From the NCBI RefSeq assembly GCF_003710815.1, contig NZ_RHHP01000005.1, positions 59,781 to 123,780 on the forward strand: 64,000 nt of DNA, read 5' to 3'. The DNA is from Brevibacillus centrosporus. Lineage in GTDB: Bacteria; Bacillota; Bacilli; Brevibacillales; Brevibacillaceae. The notes beneath the pieces were generated by a model that worked only from the letters and a program-made list of their open reading frames with translations, did no database searches and had not been told where the DNA came from. A program made the position numbers and the translations under genes. This document shows positions 44,483 to 53,302 of this stretch, one piece after another (positions within the stretch are counted from its first letter, which is position 1; each line of letters opens with the position of its first letter).

Positions 44483-47400
44483 ATGAAAAAACAGATGATC
44501 AGCTTAGGGTTGGCGTTGCTTTTGCTTCCTCCTACCGCATGGGACATCCGGTCCGTACAGGCAGATTCTGCAGATGCCTCAACGGCTTTGTACGATCAGG
44601 TCATACACGATTTAAGCAAAACCGACTGGCTGCCATATACAGGAACGTTGTCAGCAGCGATCCAACAGGAGAAGTGGGCATCGGCAGATGAATGGTCGCG
44701 AATGAGTCATTCGTTTTTAGGCGAGCAGGTATCGTCTGCTTCGAATTCAACCTTGGACATGATTGAAGCCCCGAAAGCGTGGGAGACGGCAGGGGTGAAG
44801 GGGGAAGGAATGCTTGTCTCTGTGATTGATACGGGGGTCAATTCCGCACATCCAGACATGCCGGCCCCACGGGATAAACGTCTGGCCCAGCAAAAATCTG
44901 GCTCGACACAAAAGGTCCTGCGAGGCTTCAACTGGGCAGACCGGAATCAGACGACCGAGGATGTAAGTGAATCGCAGCACGGCGTACATGTGTCGGGAAT
45001 TATTGCAGCCAACGGAAAGCTGAAGGGGGTCGCTCCTGAGGCACAGATTTTGAGCCAAAAGGTCTTTTCCAATTATCAAGGAGAAGTACCGGGGCTAAGC
45101 GAGTCGATTTTGTTTGCAATCAACGATTCGATCACGAAAAAAGCAGATGTAATCAACCTGAGCCTAGGTTCCTCAGCAGGCTACGTGGATGAAGCGAATA
45201 CGGAGCAGTACGCGGTCAAGCGGGCGGTAGACAACGGTGTCATCGTCGTTGCAGCAGCGGGGAATGACGCCTATTTCGGGAGTGACAAGGTACGGGAGAC
45301 AAACCCTGATGTAGCGATGATCGGCTCGCCAGGACTTGCGCCAGACGCATTATCGGTAGCCTCCGTCAATGCGACGACGCTGGCTGGGTACAGCTTCCAG
45401 GTACAAGGCGTGCCGGGACTTGCGCGCGTTGTGTACTTGCATGGACACGTGGGAAACGGTGCGGTAATCACTCCGGTTTCCGCCCTGTTGAAGCCGTATC
45501 CGCTGGTTTATATGGGAAAAGGCAAAAGAGAGGACTACAACGTCTCTGTCAAAGGAAAAGTCGTGCTTCTGGAGCGCGGAGATATCTCCTTTGATGAGAA
45601 GCTTCGTCTCGCGAGTGAAGCTGGTGCAGTCGGAGCTGTCATTTACAATAACGAACCAGGACCTCTGCTCATCAGTGCGGAGCATTTGAAGCAGGTTCCT
45701 GCCGTGTCCATTTTAAAACAGATGGGCGAACAGCTAGCTCAGGCACTGAAAAAGGGCAAAAAGGTAACCATCAGCTTTGACGGTCAGTACGCGCAAAACC
45801 CCATGCCTTATCCGGATGGTGGGACGGTATCGGCGTTTACTTCCTGGGGGCCTACTCCTGACCTGCAGTTCAAGCCAGAGATTTCCGCTCCTGGTGGAGG
45901 AATTTTATCGACGGTACGAGAATCGGAGTACGCGGTAAAAAGCGGAACGTCCATGGCAACGCCGCATGTCGCGGGGGGCATGGCTCTTCTGAAAGAAGCC
46001 TACCAGAAGCAAGGTCGTGCACTTTCCGGACGCCAGCTGGTTGAGACGTTGAAGGCAGCTGCGATGAACACGGCGGAGCCCATTATTGACCCACAGCAAG
46101 CCGTTTCTGTCTTTGCAGAGAAGCAGCAGAAAAAACTGCCGTACAGTCCGCGTGTCCAAGGAGCCGGTCTGATGCAAATCGCCAAGGCGATCCAAACACC
46201 TGTCATCGTTGTAGACCGGAAAGGAAAAGCGGGGGTCTCCTTGGGAGAGGTGGGAGAGACGACTTCGTTCTCCTTGTTTGTGGATAACAAGTTTGGGAAA
46301 AACCCGGTTACTTATCAGCTTCAGGATGAGTTTGGGGTGCTGACGGACATGCGCCGAAATGGCGTGAATCTGCTGACGGAAACCGCCATGGACGGCGCAC
46401 AGCTGAGCTTTTCCAAACAGCAGGTAACGGTCGCTCCCGGCAGCAAGGCGGAGGTAAAGGTGACGCTGCAAATTCCGAAGAGCGCTGCGCGAAATCAATT
46501 CGCAGAAGGCTATATTTCCTTTCAGCCTGACGACAAGGATCTGCCGAAGCTGCGCGTTCCTTATTACGGGTTTTACGGAAAATGGGATGAGCCGCGGATC
46601 ATGGATGCAGCGATGTGGGAGGCAGGCAGTCAGGAAAAGCGGACTGGAATCAAGACGACGTGGTTCCATGACAAGCAGAATGACAAGTGGAAGTATCGGG
46701 ATTATCTGGGTGTGACAGGGGTAGGGGAAGAAGGCAGTGTACAAATCGATCCGACGAAGGTCGCCTTTTCTCCAAACGGGGATGGCCATTACGATGTGGC
46801 AGCTCCCTCGATCACGTTTTTGCGAAATGCACGCCAGGTAGTCGTTGATGTCACAGATGCAAACGGAAAGCTGGTTCGTCCGCTGACCCGTGTCGAGCGG
46901 ATCAGCAAATTTGATCAGTCCAAGCTGGGAACACCCTACTACTATACAGAGCGGGAAGAATGGAGCTGGGATGGCAAAGCCTTTTCACCGGAAAAAGGAA
47001 TCTACGAAAAGGTCCCCGACGGTGCCTATCAGTTCGTCATCAAAGCCAAAATTGACGCGCGCAATGCCAATTGGCAAACGCTCACACTGCCCGTGCGAGT
47101 GGACACCAAGCCGCCAGTCATCTCGGCATCGCTCTCAGGGAATCGCGTCCAGTGGAGCAGTCGAGACAAAGACGTTCAGGGCTATCTGCTCTATGTGAAC
47201 GGGAAAAAGGCGGGTGGCCCGTATTCGAGCAGTGTCAGCAGTACGATTGTCAATCAGCCGGATAAGCGAATGAGCGTGGTAGCCTACGATTTTGCCGGTA
47301 ATGTGAGTGTCGTGGATATCAATGGAAAAAGCGATACCATACCGCCATTTGTAGAGTTCCCGGATGATTTGTTTGCCTACGTGAAAATATCAAAGCAGGC

Positions 47401-48241
47401 AGATGTAGCGATTCGCGGAAAGGTAACCAATGAAGATATGCTCGATCGTGTTCGTCTCTCGATCAACAAAGCGCCCGTGAAGGTGGAGGCAGATGGCGCA
47501 TTTGAGACCATCCTGCACTTGCCGGAAGGACTAAATTACGTGGCCTACAGCGTACAGGATATGTACGGCAACACACGTCAGTTTACGCAAAGAGTGATCG
47601 TGGACACGACAGCCCCACTGCTGCAATTCCAGAATGACGGGACAGAGGATGTCGTTTTCGATGCCAATGCCAAGCAGGTCATGATACCGATCCGCTTCAT
47701 GTACCGGGATCAAACCTACAAAGGTCAGGTCAGTCTGAATGGGCAAATCATCTCAAGCTTTGAGGAAGATCAACTGGAAAAGCCAGTCCAAAAGAATGTG
47801 GCGCAGACACTGGCACTCAAGCAAGGAGAAAACCGGATACTCATAGAAGGGAAGGATGGAGCAGGCAACCAGAGCGCTTTGGTCGTTTACGGATATGTAG
47901 ATGCCAACGCGGGGTCAGTTGTCTTGAATCAAGGAGAGCAGCGTTTTACGTATCAGGCGAGAGCAAGCGCAGCTCCTACCGTATCCATCGCCCAAAAGCA
48001 GGTAGAAGCAAAGTCGGGTGATACCGTTGCCATTCATGGGAAAGCGACAGGGACGGGCAGTGTTTCCTTGACAGGCACTTACGGCGATCGAAAGCTGCAA
48101 GCAGACATCAATGATCGGGGCGAATTCCGGATTATCGTGGATCAGGTTCTCGACGGCAAACACAAGCTTTCTCTTCAAGCAAAAGATGCTCTGGGTCGCG
48201 AAGCCCGAGCGGAAGTACTGGTGCAAGGCAAAAAGCGGTAA
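44483..48241 (+). CDS. Large secreted subtilisin-like serine protease (S8) with PA and C-terminal beta-sandwich repeats
   Basis: A 1252-residue exported protein. The signal peptide covers about residues 1-27. The subtilase domain has Asp116 (VSVIDTGVNSAHP), His166 (QHGVHVSGIIAANG) and Ser490 (SGTSMATPHVAGG). A PA domain is inserted between His and Ser, near residues 310-430. C-terminal to it are an Fn3_5-like domain and several Ig-like modules ending near the stop, without an LPxTG motif or SLH repeats. This architecture is that of Vpr/lactocepin-type minor extracellular proteases. AAAGGGGG precedes the ATG. It probably degrades extracellular protein; the C-terminal modules may bind surface or substrate. 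Confidence 0.93.
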   Translation: MKKQMISLGLALLLLPPTAWDIRSVQADSADASTALYDQVIHDLSKTDWLPYTGTLSAAIQQEKWASADEWSRMSHSFLGEQVSSASNSTLDMIEAPKAWETAGVKGEGMLVSVIDTGVNSAHPDMPAPRDKRLAQQKSGSTQKVLRGFNWADRNQTTEDVSESQHGVHVSGIIAANGKLKGVAPEAQILSQKVFSNYQGEVPGLSESILFAINDSITKKADVINLSLGSSAGYVDEANTEQYAVKRAVDNGVIVVAAAGNDAYFGSDKVRETNPDVAMIGSPGLAPDALSVASVNATTLAGYSFQVQGVPGLARVVYLHGHVGNGAVITPVSALLKPYPLVYMGKGKREDYNVSVKGKVVLLERGDISFDEKLRLASEAGAVGAVIYNNEPGPLLISAEHLKQVPAVSILKQMGEQLAQALKKGKKVTISFDGQYAQNPMPYPDGGTVSAFTSWGPTPDLQFKPEISAPGGGILSTVRESEYAVKSGTSMATPHVAGGMALLKEAYQKQGRALSGRQLVETLKAAAMNTAEPIIDPQQAVSVFAEKQQKKLPYSPRVQGAGLMQIAKAIQTPVIVVDRKGKAGVSLGEVGETTSFSLFVDNKFGKNPVTYQLQDEFGVLTDMRRNGVNLLTETAMDGAQLSFSKQQVTVAPGSKAEVKVTLQIPKSAARNQFAEGYISFQPDDKDLPKLRVPYYGFYGKWDEPRIMDAAMWEAGSQEKRTGIKTTWFHDKQNDKWKYRDYLGVTGVGEEGSVQIDPTKVAFSPNGDGHYDVAAPSITFLRNARQVVVDVTDANGKLVRPLTRVERISKFDQSKLGTPYYYTEREEWSWDGKAFSPEKGIYEKVPDGAYQFVIKAKIDARNANWQTLTLPVRVDTKPPVISASLSGNRVQWSSRDKDVQGYLLYVNGKKAGGPYSSSVSSTIVNQPDKRMSVVAYDFAGNVSVVDINGKSDTIPPFVEFPDDLFAYVKISKQADVAIRGKVTNEDMLDRVRLSINKAPVKVEADGAFETILHLPEGLNYVAYSVQDMYGNTRQFTQRVIVDTTAPLLQFQNDGTEDVVFDANAKQVMIPIRFMYRDQTYKGQVSLNGQIISSFEEDQLEKPVQKNVAQTLALKQGENRILIEGKDGAGNQSALVVYGYVDANAGSVVLNQGEQRFTYQARASAAPTVSIAQKQVEAKSGDTVAIHGKATGTGSVSLTGTYGDRKLQADINDRGEFRIIVDQVLDGKHKLSLQAKDALGREARAEVLVQGKKR

Positions 48242-48306
48242 GGAGGCGCCCGGGGTAGCGTATGTTCCTGCTATACCTGGGTGTTTTCATTTTTGGAGGA
48301 AAAAGT

Positions 48307-48702
48307 ATGTTTTACCACGGGATAAAATGGGAATATGTGAGTAGGGAGTATCCGTTGCTTTCTCCCAGAAGAACGGTGAATGCCAAAATAGAAGAACAAA
48401 TGTTGGATCGCCTGCATTTGATTCAGCAATTTGGGCTTGAGCCGATCCATTTGCTGGAAGACGATGAAAGCTATCCTCCAGAACGTTGCATTCAGGAGTG
48501 CCTGGCGTTTGGGGATACCGTATTTATGTTTAAGCGGCTTCGCCTGCCGATGTGGCAGTTGAGCAGTCACGAAGTTGGGGTAGAGGTACTGGATTTGCGA
48601 ACATGCTCCTACATTTTTACTAGTCTGCATGAGGCCAAAGTAGAGGAGCTTTTTCCGAGCATTCCATGCTGGAGGGACCAAATTCCTATAAAGTTTTGTT
48701 GA
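48307..48702 (+). CDS. Uncharacterised protein, 131 residues
   Basis: ATG 48307 has GGAGG 7 nt upstream. The protein is mixed alpha/beta by composition (MFYHGIKWEYVSREYPLLSPRRTVNAKIEEQ...), with no signal peptide, membrane segment or known motif; three cysteines lie in the second half. It follows the large protease by 65 bp and precedes cheX by 80 bp. I do not recognise a family. Confidence 0.65.
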   Translation: MFYHGIKWEYVSREYPLLSPRRTVNAKIEEQMLDRLHLIQQFGLEPIHLLEDDESYPPERCIQECLAFGDTVFMFKRLRLPMWQLSSHEVGVEVLDLRTCSYIFTSLHEAKVEELFPSIPCWRDQIPIKFC

Positions 48703-48781
48703 ATGGCTTGCTTCTGCCAAAAATCGACATTATGATAAGGCTTATAGAAAGACAATTGCCCGGGAAAGGAAGATTGCTTAA

Positions 48782-49243
48782 ATGAAAGACCATGACTTTT
48801 TGGATCCATTCCTAGAATCTGCAACGTCCGTGATTCAGCAAGTTTGCAATGTAGGCATATCTCGTGGGGAAATGGCTGAAAAGGAGTGGATTTATCCGGA
48901 GAATCATACCTGGATACGGATCGGAATGACGGGTCAGCTGCAAGGAACAGTCTTTTTCGGACTGCAGGAAGAATTGGCTTTGCGCATTGTGTCTGCCATG
49001 ATGGGTGGCTTCCCTATTCAGGAAATGGATGAGATGAGCAAAAGTGCCATATCCGAATTGAGCAATATGATTTCAGGAAATGCGAGTACAATCCTCTCCA
49101 ATCGAGGAGTAACCGTTGATATTACCCCGCCGCTTTTCTTGTTTCAGGATGATATACAAGGAATATCGGGGACAGCTTTATCCGCACCTTTGGATCTTCA
49201 TGATATGGGACGGATGGAAATTCAGATGGTGGTAATAGACTAA
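48782..49243 (+). CDS. cheX: CheX-type chemotaxis phosphatase
   Basis: A 153-residue protein of the CheC/CheX/FliY phosphatase family, which dephosphorylates CheY-P. The catalytic E-x2-N pair is visible as Glu92 and Asn95 in SELSNMISGNA; one such motif, as in CheX, rather than the two of CheC. It stands alone, far from any chemotaxis or flagellar operon, so it may serve CheY or another response regulator receiver. GGAAAGGAAG lies upstream of the ATG. Confidence 0.85.
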   Translation: MKDHDFLDPFLESATSVIQQVCNVGISRGEMAEKEWIYPENHTWIRIGMTGQLQGTVFFGLQEELALRIVSAMMGGFPIQEMDEMSKSAISELSNMISGNASTILSNRGVTVDITPPLFLFQDDIQGISGTALSAPLDLHDMGRMEIQMVVID

Positions 49244-49244
49244 G

Positions 49245-49270
49245 AGACGGCTGAGACCGTCTATTTTTTA
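49245..49270 (+). terminator. Intrinsic terminator of cheX
   Basis: AGACGG (49245-49250) pairs with CCGTCT (49257-49262), followed by ATTTTTTAT. Confidence 0.75.
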
Positions 49271-49271
49271 T

Positions 49272-49341
49272 GCAGTAAGAATTTATAAGGTTCTTATCCA
49301 GTATAAGTGCAACTAAGGCTCCACCGCAAAGCTTGGCTTCG
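49272..49341. repeat. Third copy of the dispersed intergenic repeat
   Basis: About 48 bp are nearly identical to 13975-14022 (CAGTAAGAATTTATAAG, TTCTTATCCAGTATAAG, TGCAACTAAG); the copy then stops within the GCTTGGC hairpin. Confidence 0.75.
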
Positions 49342-49433
49342 AATGATTGACGACCCTCTTTCTTATGCTTTATCGTGATACTCATAAATCGTTAGAAAAT
49401 GAAGAAAGGCATCTGGATGAGGGGGATGTAACA

Positions 49434-50684
49434 GTGGAAGATTTTGATTTTTGCGGTACAATCCTTTCCTTAAAAGAGCGTGGACGGACAAAGGATCGGT
49501 GGCTCAAACACAGACTGGAGAGGCTCCTGCCTGCAATCATGGACAAGCATCAGTTGGACTTATGGGTCATCATCGGCAGGGAATACCATGAGGACCCTAT
49601 CATGGAAACCTTGTTCCCTGCGGCTGTTGACAGCTCGCGCCGACTGACGATTTTTGCTTTCTTTTTAAATCAGGACAAGACTGTGAGCCGGTATGTCCTT
49701 CATGCCAATCCTGCCTTCGCTCCCTATTACGAGCGGGTATGGAAGCCTGGGCCAGAGGATCAGTGGGAGTGCCTTGGGCGAATCATTCGGGAGAGAAGCC
49801 CGAGACAGATCGGTGTGAATACATCCAGCCATTACAGCTTTTGCGATGGACTTACTCATACTTTCTATGAGAAGCTGATCGACGCAGTAGGCAGTAAGTT
49901 TGCGGCCAACGTAGTCAGTGCACAGAGCGTTGCACTCGACTGGCTGCAGATCCGGAGTGAGGAAGAGCTGATCGCTTATCCGACGATCGCAGAAACAGCA
50001 AGATGCCTCGCACAAGAAGCTCTCTCGAATAAAGTGATACACCCCGGAATTACGACAACGAACGATGTAGTGGACTGGATCCGGCAGCGGGTCAGCGATT
50101 TGGGGATTCTCACATCCTTTTACCCAACGGTGGATGTCGTGAGAAAAGGCGGTGATCGCTTGGAAGAGGTCATCATCGTACCAGGGGATATCGTGCATAT
50201 CGATTTTGGCATTCATTATCTGGGGCTTGCGACTGACACACAGCAGCTGGCTTACGTACTGCGTGCGGGTGAGAGGGAAGTGCCAGAGGGCTTGCAGGCA
50301 GCGATGCGTACAGCCATTCGGTTTGAGGACATCCTGGCAGAACATTTCGTGGAAGGCCGCACAGGCAACGAGATTTTCACTGCGAGCATGCTGCAAGCAA
50401 AAGCGGAAGGCATACAGCCGATGATTTATTCTCACCCGATCGGCAATCATTGTCATGCGGCTGGTCCCTTGATCGGGATGTACGACAGACAGGAAGAGAT
50501 ACCGGTACGAGGGGACTTGGCGCTGCAAAACAACACGTGCTACGCAATGGAGTTCAACATCCGGCAGTACATTCCGGAATGGGATCAGGAAATCTCGCTC
50601 TATATGGAAGAGCCCGTTTCCTATATCCACAACAAGCTGCACTACCTGGCAAAAAGACAGACAGCTTTTTACGTAATTCGTTGA
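49434..50684 (+). CDS. M24 family metallopeptidase (Xaa-Pro aminopeptidase-like)
   Basis: A 416-residue protein with an N-terminal creatinase-like domain and a C-terminal pita-bread domain. Metal ligands: Asp in VHIDFGIHYLGLATDTQQ (two Asp), His in YSHPIGNHCHAAGP, Glu in YAMEFNIRQ and a final Glu in QEISLYMEEPVSY. Start: GTG 49434 with GAGGGGG 8 nt upstream fits better than the upstream ATG at 49347, which overlaps the end of the repeat element. It may cleave Xaa-Pro bonds in peptides; some relatives have other substrates. Confidence 0.88.
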   Translation: MEDFDFCGTILSLKERGRTKDRWLKHRLERLLPAIMDKHQLDLWVIIGREYHEDPIMETLFPAAVDSSRRLTIFAFFLNQDKTVSRYVLHANPAFAPYYERVWKPGPEDQWECLGRIIRERSPRQIGVNTSSHYSFCDGLTHTFYEKLIDAVGSKFAANVVSAQSVALDWLQIRSEEELIAYPTIAETARCLAQEALSNKVIHPGITTTNDVVDWIRQRVSDLGILTSFYPTVDVVRKGGDRLEEVIIVPGDIVHIDFGIHYLGLATDTQQLAYVLRAGEREVPEGLQAAMRTAIRFEDILAEHFVEGRTGNEIFTASMLQAKAEGIQPMIYSHPIGNHCHAAGPLIGMYDRQEEIPVRGDLALQNNTCYAMEFNIRQYIPEWDQEISLYMEEPVSYIHNKLHYLAKRQTAFYVIR

Positions 50685-50703
50685 TTTCGCGGATAGGCTA
50701 CCT

Positions 50704-50752
50704 CCCCTTTTCCTCTCGAGAAGTCTTCTATTTGGGGAGAAAGGGGATTTTT
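50704..50752 (+). terminator. Probable terminator after M24 peptidase
   Basis: CCCCTTT (50704-50710) pairs with AAAGGGG (50740-50746), followed by five T. Confidence 0.55.
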
Positions 50753-50868
50753 CTTGACTATTTTCCCGCCTCATTATCTGAAATATAAAAAAACATAAAA
50801 TATTTTTGATTGTCTGGATGATTTTTTTTAGATAGTGTATTGTTGGATTAGCAAGGGGGTATGAATGC

Positions 50869-51732
50869 TTGTCATATGTGAAACAACTGCTGGGAATGTT
50901 CTTCCTGGTCATTGCCGTCTGTGGCGGGCCGTTCATGTTGTATACGGTAAAAGAAGAGATTGTGTTTGCACCTGAAAATGTTGTGGTGCACACGGTGTAT
51001 CTGATCCAGCAAATCGCTGGGGGCTCTCTGGGAACCTATTATTTGGGGGAAAATGAGAGAAGCATAGCCGAGGACATCGTGCCGTTCGCCATCAGTACGT
51101 TTGAACTGCTCTTTTCCAGTGTTTTGATCGCCGTAGTCGCAAGTCTCGTGTTTGGATTGTTTTTGCAGCGTTTTCGCATCGTGCGGCACCTTCAAAAGGG
51201 AATGAATCTGTTCGCGACGATTCCGGACTTTATTCTGATTTTGGTGTCGATTCTAGCAGCGATTGGATTTTACAAGATGACCAACATACGGATTATTACT
51301 TTATCTCCTACGAGCGATTCTGCCAACAGCTGGTTCCCGATGACTCTCCTTGCGATTGGTCCTACGATTTTTCTCATGAAAGTCATCAGCTTGAAATATA
51401 CCCAGATCGGCGGAGAGGACTACATCAAGACGGCCTTGGCAAAAGGGATGGGAGTCTGGCATGTCCTCATTCACCACGTGTACAAGAATATTAAGCCCTT
51501 TCTCTTGGCTGACTTGAAAAAAACAATCGCCATTACTGTAGCCAACCTGTTTATCGTCGAATACCTGCTCAATGTAGTAGGGCTGACGCGGTTCATTTTC
51601 AGCAAAAGCGGAGCGTATCAATTTAACGCAGCTGTTATGGGGCTATTAGGCATCATCTTTTTGTCCATTCTCGTCTATCTCCTGATCCGCGTGATCTTGT
51701 ACCTGTTCGAACGCGCGGTCGTTTACAAGTAG
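50869..51732 (+). CDS. ABC transporter permease, DppB/OppB-like
   Basis: A 287-residue membrane protein with about six helices in the binding-protein-dependent transport fold. The cytoplasmic EAA-type loop is EDYIKTALAKGMGVWHVLIHHVYKNIKPFL, where G-x-G is retained. TTG start at 50869 behind AAGGGGG. Permeases of this group take up di- or oligopeptides or nickel. The next gene is the partner permease. No binding protein or ATPase lies nearby. Confidence 0.85.
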   Translation: MSYVKQLLGMFFLVIAVCGGPFMLYTVKEEIVFAPENVVVHTVYLIQQIAGGSLGTYYLGENERSIAEDIVPFAISTFELLFSSVLIAVVASLVFGLFLQRFRIVRHLQKGMNLFATIPDFILILVSILAAIGFYKMTNIRIITLSPTSDSANSWFPMTLLAIGPTIFLMKVISLKYTQIGGEDYIKTALAKGMGVWHVLIHHVYKNIKPFLLADLKKTIAITVANLFIVEYLLNVVGLTRFIFSKSGAYQFNAAVMGLLGIIFLSILVYLLIRVILYLFERAVVYK

Positions 51733-51766
51733 GCGGTACTCTTATTGTCATGAGTGAGGTTTTTCT

Positions 51767-52690
51767 ATGCAGAAACGAATGAATTGGTCGCTATGGATTG
51801 GGGCTTTCCTGGTGCTGCTCCTGCTCATTGTCGGAGTGATCGGGCCTTACGTGGCTCCCTATGAACTGGACTTTCAGGAAAAGCTGCGCAATGAAGTGGT
51901 AGGCGGCAAGACGGTCATCATTTCGCCACCGCTGCCCCCGTCAGATGAACATGCTTTCGGGACGGACAAGTGGGGCTACGACATGCTGACGCTGCTCCTG
52001 CACGGGGCTCCTTATACGGTATTTGTTACACTGGCGATAGCTTTAGTCCGCTTGGTGATCGGCATGGGGATCGGATTGTACATCGGTGTCCAGGACAAGC
52101 CGCAGCGCTGGTGGCTGGCGATTGAAAATGCCTGGAGCTACATGCCGATCTTCATCCCCGTCTATTTCCTGCTCAAAGGCGTCAGCATCAACCCGCTGAT
52201 GCCGACGTCAACGCTGGTAGCTCTTTTTATTGGAGTCGTGGCTGTTTTGGGAGCGCCGAGCGTAGCCTCCTCTATCCGGCAAAAAACCGAGCAAATCAAG
52301 GAGACGCAGTACGTCTTGGCGGCGACATCCTTGGGAGCGGGCAGGGAGCAAATCATTTTCCGCCATATCGTTCCACATCTAAAAGAGCAGCTCATCATCA
52401 TCCTCGTCACGGAAATGGTGGCGATCATGACCTTAATGGGACTCTTAGGAATGTTTGATCTCTTCGTTGGCGGTACAAAAATGACGATGGATCCGGTGCT
52501 GTACCACTCCATCACCCATGAATGGGCAGGGCTGCTCGGGTCGTATCGCGGATTTGTATACAGCAACTACACCTGGATTTTTCTCACGCCGCTGGTGGCG
52601 TTCGTCTGGGCGATCGGTTCTTTTACCTTGCTGGCAAAAGGACTGCGGGAAAAGTTCGAGCAGACGTATCATCGGACGCCGTTTATCTAA
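51767..52690 (+). CDS. ABC transporter permease, DppC/OppC-like
   Basis: A 307-residue permease: N-terminal helix then GPYVAPYELDFQEKL and the family motif HAFGTDKWGYDMLTLLLHG; EAA loop KETQYVLAATSLGAGREQIIFRHIVPHLKEQLI. It starts 34 bp after the DppB-like gene. The extracellular segment is short. The pair would form one transport channel but needs an ATPase and binding protein encoded elsewhere. Confidence 0.87.
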   Translation: MQKRMNWSLWIGAFLVLLLLIVGVIGPYVAPYELDFQEKLRNEVVGGKTVIISPPLPPSDEHAFGTDKWGYDMLTLLLHGAPYTVFVTLAIALVRLVIGMGIGLYIGVQDKPQRWWLAIENAWSYMPIFIPVYFLLKGVSINPLMPTSTLVALFIGVVAVLGAPSVASSIRQKTEQIKETQYVLAATSLGAGREQIIFRHIVPHLKEQLIIILVTEMVAIMTLMGLLGMFDLFVGGTKMTMDPVLYHSITHEWAGLLGSYRGFVYSNYTWIFLTPLVAFVWAIGSFTLLAKGLREKFEQTYHRTPFI

Positions 52691-52702
52691 GATGGTAAGG
52701 AC

Positions 52703-52743
52703 AAAAAGCTCGGGATCTTTCACGGATCCGGAGCTTTTTTTGT
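52703..52743 (+). terminator. Intrinsic terminator of the permease pair
   Basis: A 9-bp A/T-flanked stem (52703-52711 with 52731-52739) extended by an inner GGATC pairing, then T-run. Confidence 0.8.
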
Positions 52744-52833
52744 GGAGGAGCGTTTTGTAACAATGACCATGAAAAGGAGACCAACGCAAAAGGATGCAGC
52801 ACTTCATGAAAACATTCCGCAGAAATAAAAAAC

Positions 52834-52865
52834 CCTCCCTTCCGACCTAGGGAAGAAAAGGGAGG
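52834..52865 (-). terminator. Intrinsic terminator of gerE
   Basis: CCTCCCTT (52834-52841) pairs with AAGGGAGG (52858-52865); on the minus strand it is followed by a run of T (52827-52832). Confidence 0.8.
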
Positions 52866-52880
52866 CTGGGTGGACTGGGC

Positions 52881-53102
52881 TCAAATCTCTAGTTCACCAA
52901 GTCGAACGAGTTCGACTACTGCTTGAGATCGACCTTTTACACCTAATTTTTGCATAACATTGCTAATGTGATTGCGTACAGTCTTTTCACTGATGAAGAG
53001 TTGTCCGGCAATCTCTTTGGTTGTCTTATCTTGGACCAAGAGTTCAAACACTTCTCTTTCGCGATTCGTTAACAACGGCTTGGTTTGGTCGCTACCCTTC
53101 AA
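52881..53102 (-). CDS. gerE: Sporulation regulator GerE, 5' end apparently replaced by prophage DNA
   Basis: A LuxR-type DNA-binding protein that controls the last mother-cell genes, including coat genes, with SigK. KPLLTNREREVFELLVQDKTTKEIAGQLFISEKTVRNHISNVMQKLGVKGRSQAVVELVRLGELEI matches B. subtilis GerE (74 residues) almost throughout. The only start giving the normal length is a TTG at 53102 (73 residues), but it has no ribosome binding site; the frame stays open upstream into unrelated residues to 53339. The order sdhB...gerE matches B. subtilis. It seems the native start, promoter and perhaps the first codons were separated by the prophage that begins here. Confidence 0.85.
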   Translation of the reverse strand: MKGSDQTKPLLTNREREVFELLVQDKTTKEIAGQLFISEKTVRNHISNVMQKLGVKGRSQAVVELVRLGELEI

Positions 53103-53302
53103 TAGTAAAAGTACAATAAAACCGCTTACCACTTTTGAAAACTGATGCCGACCGCAATCCTTTGATACTGTTGACCTTCTGCACATATGGTGAGCCGCCA
53201 ACCACCGCTTGTAACCGAACAAAACCGAATGCAACTGGTATTTTAACATCAAAAATAGCATCAAATCACTCTTTGTTGTATACTCTCCTTGGAGGAGATC
53301 TG

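Noticed and set aside
49665..50993. 442-codon minus-strand ORF
   Set aside because: Antisense to the M24 peptidase gene and its terminator; no ribosome binding site.
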